Positions 57,762 to 64,000 of a DNA stretch of 64,000 nucleotides are shown piece by piece. A model generated the notes under the pieces. It was not told where the DNA came from. It ran no database searches and saw nothing but the letters and a program-made list of their open reading frames with translations. Every line of letters starts with the position of its first letter. Position 1 is the stretch's first letter. The translations under genes were made by a program, and so were the position numbers. Source of the stretch: Aotearoamyces nothofagi (lineage: Eukaryota > Ascomycota > Leotiomycetes > Leotiales > Tympanidaceae). The stretch spans positions 930,001 through 994,000 of the forward strand of contig JADDTR010000003.1 of the NCBI GenBank assembly GCA_015345905.1, in the 5' to 3' direction.

Positions 57762-59405
57762 ATGCATCTCAAGACTCTTCTTCTCCCACCTCCCCTCTCC
57801 ACCCTCTCCGTCACCCTCCTAGCCTCCCTCTCCCTCCTCCTCCTCCTCCCCAGCACCGCCGCCGCCCCAACCCTCGTCGCCGAACTCGACTACGGCACCT
57901 TCCAGGGCGCCTACTCGGCGCGGTACAACATCAGCTACTGGACCCGGATCCCCTTCGCCGCGCCGCCGGTCGGGGAGAACAGGTTCCGCGCGCCGCAGCC
58001 GCCGGCGAGCGTCGCCAACGGCACGTACGACTCGAGCCGCAGTTTCGATTCCTGCCCGCAGAGGACGGTGAATGGCTCGGAGGACTGTCTGTATCTCGGC
58101 CTCTACGGCCGGCCCTGGGACGCGTCGCGGCCGCTCCGGCCCGTCGTGGTGGTGTTCTTCGGCGGCGCCTTCATCGAGGGCGGCGGCTCCTTCACCATCC
58201 CGCCGCCCGGCTACCCCGTGCTGAACGTCTCGGCGTCCAACGACTTCGTCTTCGTCTACCCAAACTACCGCGTCAACGCCTTCGGCTTCCTGCCCGGCCG
58301 CCAGGTCCACAGCTCGCCGACGTCAGACCTCAACGCCGGGCTGCTCGACCAGCAGGCCGCCCTGCGGTGGACGCACAGGTACATTGGCGCCTTCGGCGGC
58401 GATGCCGCCAGCGTCACCATCTGGGGCCAGTCCGCCGGCGGCGGCAGCGTCGTCGCGCAGGTCATCGCGAACGGCGGCCGCACGCAGCCCCGGCTGTTCA
58501 GCAGGGCCCTGGCGAGCAGCCCCTTCTGGCCCAAGACGTACCGCTACGACGCCCCCGAGGCACAGGACGTCTACGACGCGCTGGCCCGGCTGGCGGGCTG
58601 CGCGGGGCCGGACTCGCTGCGCTGCCTCAAGAGGGCCGACGTGCAGGCGCTGCGCGCCGCCAGCCTCGTCGTCGCGGCGAGCCACACGTACACGACCAGC
58701 TCGTACACCTGGGCGCCCGTAACGGGCGACGCGTTGCTGCCGCTCGGCCTCGTCGACGCCACGTCTGCCGGGCGCGTCAACAGCCTGCGCGGGTGGGGCA
58801 TGTACAACGAGCTCGAGGGCGAGAACTTCATCCCCGCGGGCCTCGCCTCGCCCGCGTCGACGGGCGCGCCGGCCTTCAACTCCAGCGCCGCCTCGTTCGA
58901 CGCCTGGCTCGCCGGCTTCCTCCCGCGCCTCTCGGCCGCGCGCCTCGGCGCGGCCCGGGCCCTGTACCCGGACCCCGGCACCGCGGAGGTGCTGGCGGCG
59001 TACGGCGGCAGCTACGCGCGCGCGCAGCTCGTCTACCGCGACGTCGTGCTCGCGTGCCCGGCGTACTGGAGCGCGCGGGCGGCGCGGGCGGCGGGCTACG
59101 TGGGCGAGTACGCCATCGCCCCCGCGACGCACGCCAGCGACACGCAGTGGTGGAACCGCGTGTCGGCGGCGCAGGCGGCGGCGCCGCTGACGTACGAGGG
59201 CTTCGCCGGCGCCCTCGCCTCGTTCTTCCAGACGGGCGACCCGGACGCGCGCAAGCTGACGGGCGAGGGCGTGGACGGCGTGCCGCGGGCCGAGACGGGG
59301 CGGGAGTGGGTGGTGCTGGAGGGCGGGTTCGGGCAGGTGGCCATGACGGAGCTGGAGGCGAGGTGTGCGTTTTGGAAGGGGGTGGCGGGGGAGATACCGA
59401 TCTGA
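57762..59405 (+). CDS. secreted type-B carboxylesterase/lipase
   Basis: Predicted 547-residue single-exon alpha/beta-hydrolase of the carboxylesterase-B family. A signal peptide of about 35 residues (Leu-rich core, STAAA before the mature APTLVAEL) directs secretion. Family blocks: GTFQGAYS, IPFAAPPVGENRFRAP, SEDCLYL, oxyanion motif FFGGAFIEGG, and the nucleophile elbow WGQSAGGG with S224. The likely acid is E352 (N-x-x-E-G at 349-353) and the likely base H457 in THASDTQWW. Cysteines fit the family's disulfide pattern. Substrate is unknown; relatives hydrolyse lipid, feruloyl or xenobiotic esters. Third positions are almost all G or C, much more than in neighbouring genes. An upstream ATG at 57627 is in frame but would bury the signal peptide, so 57762 was preferred. 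Confidence 0.92.
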   Translation: MHLKTLLLPPPLSTLSVTLLASLSLLLLLPSTAAAPTLVAELDYGTFQGAYSARYNISYWTRIPFAAPPVGENRFRAPQPPASVANGTYDSSRSFDSCPQRTVNGSEDCLYLGLYGRPWDASRPLRPVVVVFFGGAFIEGGGSFTIPPPGYPVLNVSASNDFVFVYPNYRVNAFGFLPGRQVHSSPTSDLNAGLLDQQAALRWTHRYIGAFGGDAASVTIWGQSAGGGSVVAQVIANGGRTQPRLFSRALASSPFWPKTYRYDAPEAQDVYDALARLAGCAGPDSLRCLKRADVQALRAASLVVAASHTYTTSSYTWAPVTGDALLPLGLVDATSAGRVNSLRGWGMYNELEGENFIPAGLASPASTGAPAFNSSAASFDAWLAGFLPRLSAARLGAARALYPDPGTAEVLAAYGGSYARAQLVYRDVVLACPAYWSARAARAAGYVGEYAIAPATHASDTQWWNRVSAAQAAAPLTYEGFAGALASFFQTGDPDARKLTGEGVDGVPRAETGREWVVLEGGFGQVAMTELEARCAFWKGVAGEIPI

Positions 59406-59796
59406 AGGCTTGGCGGGGGTGGTGCCGTAGCTGGGGTTATCAAAGGCATCATATGATATATATTTATGGAGCTTCCGTCACATCAAGCGAGGATTGAGGC
59501 TCTCTTCTTTCCCTCAGAGGCCAAGGAGGACATGGCCTCGACCATACACGTAAGGGGGGCTGCGAGCTGGCTAGAATGACAAGAGACATGGCTCTATTAA
59601 CCTAACCCATTCCTACAGTTTTTCAAAGACGTGAAGCCCGTCTTGTCTGCTGCCGGCCGCAGCTGCTCTCGATTAACTATTATATTCCGACTCGTCAGGG
59701 TATCGTGTGGCAGATGGAACGAGGCCACCATAATAACTCCAGGCCCTCTTGTGAGCCTCCGATCCAGGACATATCCCAACACACACGTCGCCGGTG
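59406..59796. other. convergent 3' spacer
   Basis: About 390 bases between the stop codons of the carboxylesterase and the F-box/propeller gene. No repeat or gene was seen. Confidence 0.7.
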
Positions 59797-62700
59797 TTAC
59801 ATGACAGCACATTTGTCTCCTTTTTCCTTCTCCGCTGCCCCCGAGGTATCTCTGGATGCATCGGTCCAGCCTGCGCTACTGGCTCCACCCGTGTCGCTCT
59901 TACTCTTCTTGCTCTTCTTCCTTCTCATCGTCCCACGCCAGCCTCTCCGCTTTACTTCTTTGATATTAATCGCCGCATTTCTTCCTGCTCGGCTTGTCTG
60001 CCGTGATATGCCGGGACTCCGCACGTATGCCTGAGGCAGAATTTCACACTGTGATGCTATGCTCTGAATGGTTTCTAAGCGTGCCATCCTTGGACGGAAA
60101 CTTAGTGTAGATGATGATTGTTGTCTGGAATGACCTCGAAGTTGTGTCTGCACTAATGCACGAGAATCTCTTCTTGAAGGATCGCTGAGTCCGTGAGGTC
60201 GTCCAGAGCGACTGTTAAGCCTCGCCATCTGAGCAGCACTGGGTGAAATAAGGTCTGGTGCTGACTGGTCGATATTGGTTTCTAACGATAATGCCGCCGG
60301 CAAGGTCTCGACTGGCGGCAGTGAAGGTTTAGGTTGCTCGTTCATGGACTCGATGCCACTCTTCATTGGCTCTATTGGTGTCATTGGAGGCAGCCCAGTC
60401 AGGTGATGGTCATGATTTGGCCGTTCGGGTGTTGCTGCATCCAATCTCATCCGGGTCAATGATGTCGCCCCAGATGAAGTGGGCCGTGTGGCTTGATTAA
60501 GCGATAAACGTAAGTCCGAGCCAACCGTATCCTCCCATTGCTCTGGAATATTGCTGGTAACTCGGCCAGGAGGGTTTGACTGCGAGACGGGCGACGCGGG
60601 TTGGAATAAAGTTGCACTCACATCCAACGGCGGTGAGGGGGTTTGAGCTGCAGAAGAAGCTATAGGCCGACGTTGTATTTGATTAACGGGGGCCGGTACA
60701 GCCGGAGACGCTTGGACCGGCACTGGCGTTCTCGGTGGAGAAACATCATATAAATCATTAAAATCTGCAGCTTCGGTTCGGCCCGTTCGTCCATAATCTC
60801 CGTCGGAAGAATCGTTGCTTAAGACAGTCTCAGTAGGGTCGCTGACAATCTGCTGGGGTTCACGTTGGGGTTCGGGCCGAGCTGGTCGACTGCCTGGCGC
60901 GAATGTCGTCCGCGAACGTTGCAGAGTCGAAAGTATATCTGCTTCCGCAGAGCCACTGCTTCTTTGAGTGCTTGATCTATGTAAAGAATTTGGTGCGATA
61001 GTAACGCCCGCCTGAATGGCATTCCGAAGATGCTCAGGCAGTGGTGGAACAGGGTCTTTGCTATAGGGGGGCGGAGGAGGAACCCAGTTATCAGCATCAC
61101 TTTCATGTGGATGTTCTTCTCGGCCATCGGCGCGACGGAACTGAACGTGCTCTTGAGTAGCAACACGCGGCGGATGTAGCCGACGATTGATAGCCGCAGC
61201 GGTTGCAGCACGGCGTAGTGTAGTTCCTGAACGGGGGCTCCCGTGAGCATATGGAGCATCAAGTGCTTCTTGATCCTCATCGATTGATGCAGTTTCGGAA
61301 CTCTCTGTAGTAGGCAGCCTCGTAGTAGGCGCAACAACTGGCAAGTCAGGAGGGCCGTCCCGTCTGCTAGTGCTTTGACTGACCGCAGCATTTGAACGTA
61401 CGGCTGCAGTAGATGATAGCAGAACCGTGGGTACGCTACTTTTGCGTTGCGCTATAGTTCTTCTCCGAACAATTGCAACTTCCGCTTCCAAATCTCTGTA
61501 TTCTTCTTCCAACACTTCTGGTTCCTTCTCGCCAAGTTCTATTGTTATAATCCTCTTTTCGCCATTAATGGTTCGATAGTCGAAATCTAAAATTAACAGC
61601 CTTCCTCCGTCTATAGGAGCTATACCGTCTTCTTCGCCCTCGAAGAGCTGAGTACATGCGTGACCAATCCCTCCAGGTGCAGTCGCAATAAGACGCTCAG
61701 TATATAATGAGTCTGGTTTCGCCCTAACCCATTTAAGGGCACTGACACCTTCGAGGTTGGCAACGTTGCAACCTTTAATGAAAGTGTTTCGTGATTTGTC
61801 CGAAAGCAGCTGCCACTGCGGAACCCTAGAGATGTTCGTATCACGTGGCCATGTATGAGAACGGAGAGAGCCACTGTTTGCTCGAGATAATGCGCCTGGC
61901 AGTGTTGCCGTACCAACCTCTCCATTAATATTAGTGATTTGACTAGACTCATATGAAGACTCAAGGTCCTCTGGAACCCCATAGACCCATATCTCCTTGC
62001 CCTGGAAGCCAGCCGCTACTAGATCTCCAGAGCCAGTGGCCGCAGGTAACGTACTTGGCAACAATCTTATCAAGGAGTCCAAGTCTGCAGTAGGGCCAGT
62101 AAAATATGTAGTCCCATTACGGAGATCATCAATTCGGACGGCTCGAAAGGTTTCGAATACTCGATCATAGGTGAATATCCAGTTCAACGCATAGTCCAAT
62201 GAACTTGGTAGTAATACTGCATGACTACAGTCACGACTGCTGTTAGGAAATAATATTGAGGTAGCCCATAATTGACTAATGGTATCATCTGGAGAGTGGT
62301 CCCCAGGGTTGAAATATGGAGCCGTAAGAATAACGGTGCTTGGATTTTTCGAATGTAAAGTTGTTCCAAGGAGCTGCGTCCCATCCTGAGAGAATGACAG
62401 TGAGTCGGCAGCATCACACTTTACGCCCCTTCTATCTGTAGGCAGAGCCGATGCTGCAAGTGAATACACTTCAACTCCGCCATCATATGCTGCTGCCAAC
62501 ACAGATCCTTCCGGGGATAGAGCGATAGTTCGAGGAGGATGGTCGAGCGCAAGGGCTCGGATATGCTTTGGATGTCCTCCGGCAAGATCGTATAGGTCGA
62601 CTTGATGGCCGGTGGATAGAACAGCCAGTAAGGATCCATCGTCGAGGATGGTTACAGATGCTGGTCGCCGCAATATCTTAAGCTCTCTCTTGACCGCTAT

Positions 62701-63263
62701 GTCTGACTCCACCACATGTATAACATATATTCTCGAAGTACTATAGGCCAAGACATAGTGACCATTCGGGGAGAATGAGAAATGAAACGCCTCACCTCCC
62801 GGGAAGGCTGCTGAAGAGCTTATGGAAGTTGAAACTAGTTTGATGATGGTCTCATGAGGCCTTGAATATGCCTCGAATAGATTGCGCTTGGCCTCCTGAG
62901 CGAGAGCCTTGCGTAGCTTAGGTAGCTGGTCCTCAGTCACAGTCCCCCCAGTAGTATGGTGGCTGGCTGAATATGGTCGGCATCGAGAGAGATGGTATCC
63001 ATATAGATACGCTTGCTGTGATACTCGTCGCCAGTTTCGATTTAGAAGAACAAGTGAGGCAAAACAATTCGGATCGCAGGTCCGAAGGATGCTAGAGAAA
63101 GTCAGCTCAACATGATTCGGTCGTGGAAGTACACTTGCGGGACTTACAGCGCAATGATTTCATCAGGAAGCCTCCCAAATGAAGATGGCAATGTCAAAGG
63201 CCTTTGCTTGCACACTTTGCCATCATGAACAACCCCACCTGAAGGTTGGGTGGAGACCTCCAT
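59797..63263 (-). CDS. F-box/beta-propeller-like protein with C-terminal CaaX motif
   Basis: Predicted 1136-residue protein. Two exons: 63263-63148 and 63091-59797; the intron is 54 bases. An F-box-like motif lies at about residues 25-70 (LPSSFGRLPDEIIALILRTC, then LVLLNRNWRRVSQQAYLYG), expected to bind Skp1 of an SCF ubiquitin ligase. Residues 90-500 read as WD40-type blades (FHFSFSPNGHYVLAYS, RTIALSPEGSVLAAAYDGGV, SLSFSQDGTQLLGTTL), like fungal proteins carrying an uncharacterised propeller domain. Residues 540-1060 are disordered and Ser/Pro/Thr-rich. The C-terminus has a polybasic run (RRKKSKKSKS) and ends CAVM, a CaaX box with C1133. Membrane tethering by farnesylation is inferred. The ATG at 63263 gives MEVSTQPSGG; the second exon alone lacks a start. 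Target proteins are unknown. Confidence 0.85.
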
Positions 63264-64000
63264 TTCTTATCGTACCGGTTTAGCACATCAGCGCTTAGTT
63301 GAATCAGGAAAGAAACTAGGCAGTTGCCATTATTCTGGTAGACGTATTGATGTATGCAGAAATGAAATATCTAGTAACATCAATACTGAGTATAGATGTT
63401 TAAGATAAGGTACTACCGGCCGTCCGGTTTGCGTTTGCGTTGACGCGTATAGGTACGTATGCACGAGTCGGGCGGGACAGTTGTGTGGAGAAGCGAATAG
63501 GGTGGATATGGGTATCAAAGGTCTGGCTGTCTCCTTGGAGCTCCAACCTATGTCTATGTGCAGCTTGAGCTCATAGCTAGTATGTGAGATGAATGGACCC
63601 AACAAGATCCGTTCTTCCTTTCGACTGTCCAGAGCTCACAGCATAAATGCATGCATGTCTGAATGCTGGCCGTTTTAAAAATGGATTACGGCGGGAGTGA
63701 CGGTAAGCTCGCTTGCCAGGTGCTCGCTATCTAAGAGTGCAGCTACGTACGTACAATGTGCTCTTCGCCCCAATCTGATATTCGAGTAGAAATTACGTTG
63801 CGGAGAAACGTCTTTGTCGTCGTTATAAAACTAATCAATTTTCTAAGGGGGGAAGACTTACAGCCACTGAAAGGACTTTATGGAAGGTTAGGACTAGATT
63901 TACCTTGCTTCATTCAGGATCCTGGGTGTGATAAAAACATCACGTGTAGATTGGCGCTTTGTCAGAAATTCCCACCAGCCATGCGTGCCACGCTAATTTC
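63264..64000. other. upstream region of the F-box/propeller gene
   Basis: About 740 bases of balanced composition, presumably promoter and leader. A possible start of a further gene lies outside the window. Nothing else was recognised. Confidence 0.6.

Noticed and set aside
57608-59497. 629-codon frame overlapping the carboxylesterase in another frame
   Set aside because: Arg/Pro/Ala-rich shadow caused by the very high GC of the true gene, which has catalytic motifs and a signal peptide.
1-64000. Search by eye for tRNA genes, rRNA, CRISPR arrays and intact transposons
   Set aside because: No convincing cloverleaf with A and B boxes, no spacer-repeat array and no transposase or reverse transcriptase domain was seen; a dedicated scan could still find a tRNA.

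Overview
The window is nuclear DNA of a filamentous ascomycete (Pezizomycotina). Introns are short (about 50-90 bases) with GT-AG ends and CTAAC-type branch sites, and the protein families are typical of moulds: a fungal two-finger C2H2 factor, a fungal class of seven-helix receptor, a Ser/Thr-rich GPI-type wall protein, and an F-box/propeller protein. I cannot place it below that level; Sordariomycetes or Leotiomycetes is a guess. Fifteen protein-coding genes are supported. I see no tRNA, rRNA, CRISPR array, complete transposon or secondary-metabolite cluster.

Layout. 1-7.4 kb: no gene, but a dense field of 7-18 base minisatellites and CAGTA-type repeats. 7.4-8.7 kb: a two-exon C2H2 transcription factor. 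8.7-13.4 kb: another repeat-rich spacer, then a small three-helix membrane protein. 14-22 kb: the most compact block, with SF3B1 and U2AF65 (both minus strand) and OGG1 divergent from U2AF65. 22-25.8 kb spacer, then a five-exon seven-transmembrane receptor (25.8-27.5 kb). 27.5-32.1 kb spacer. 32.1-39.5 kb: FAN1 nuclease, divergent SDC1/DPY30 subunit of COMPASS, ribosomal protein S13 and the BUB2 mitotic-exit GAP. 39.5-43.6 kb spacer. 43.6-49.5 kb: sulfate permease convergent with the mRNA exporter MEX67. 49.5-64 kb: a GPI-type wall protein, a BTB/POZ protein, a secreted carboxylesterase and a long F-box/propeller protein.

How the genes relate. SF3B1 and U2AF65 act together at the 3' splice site. 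Here SF3B1 carries three RW-type ligand motifs and U2AF65 the matching C-terminal UHM, so direct partners are chromosomal neighbours. MEX67 acts later, in export of the spliced mRNA. OGG1 and FAN1 are DNA-repair enzymes in separate pathways. The other genes show no operon-like logic.

Most notable observations: (1) the F-box/propeller protein ends in a polybasic stretch followed by CAVM, a CaaX prenylation signal, suggesting a membrane-tethered ubiquitin-ligase adaptor; (2) a pentanucleotide CAGTA/TACTG repeat and many 7-10 base minisatellites saturate the spacers and avoid exons; (3) BUB2 appears to use a GC-AG intron; (4) the carboxylesterase and a few other genes are far more GC-rich at third positions than their neighbours. 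All splice sites were placed by eye from frame and family similarity, without transcript evidence.
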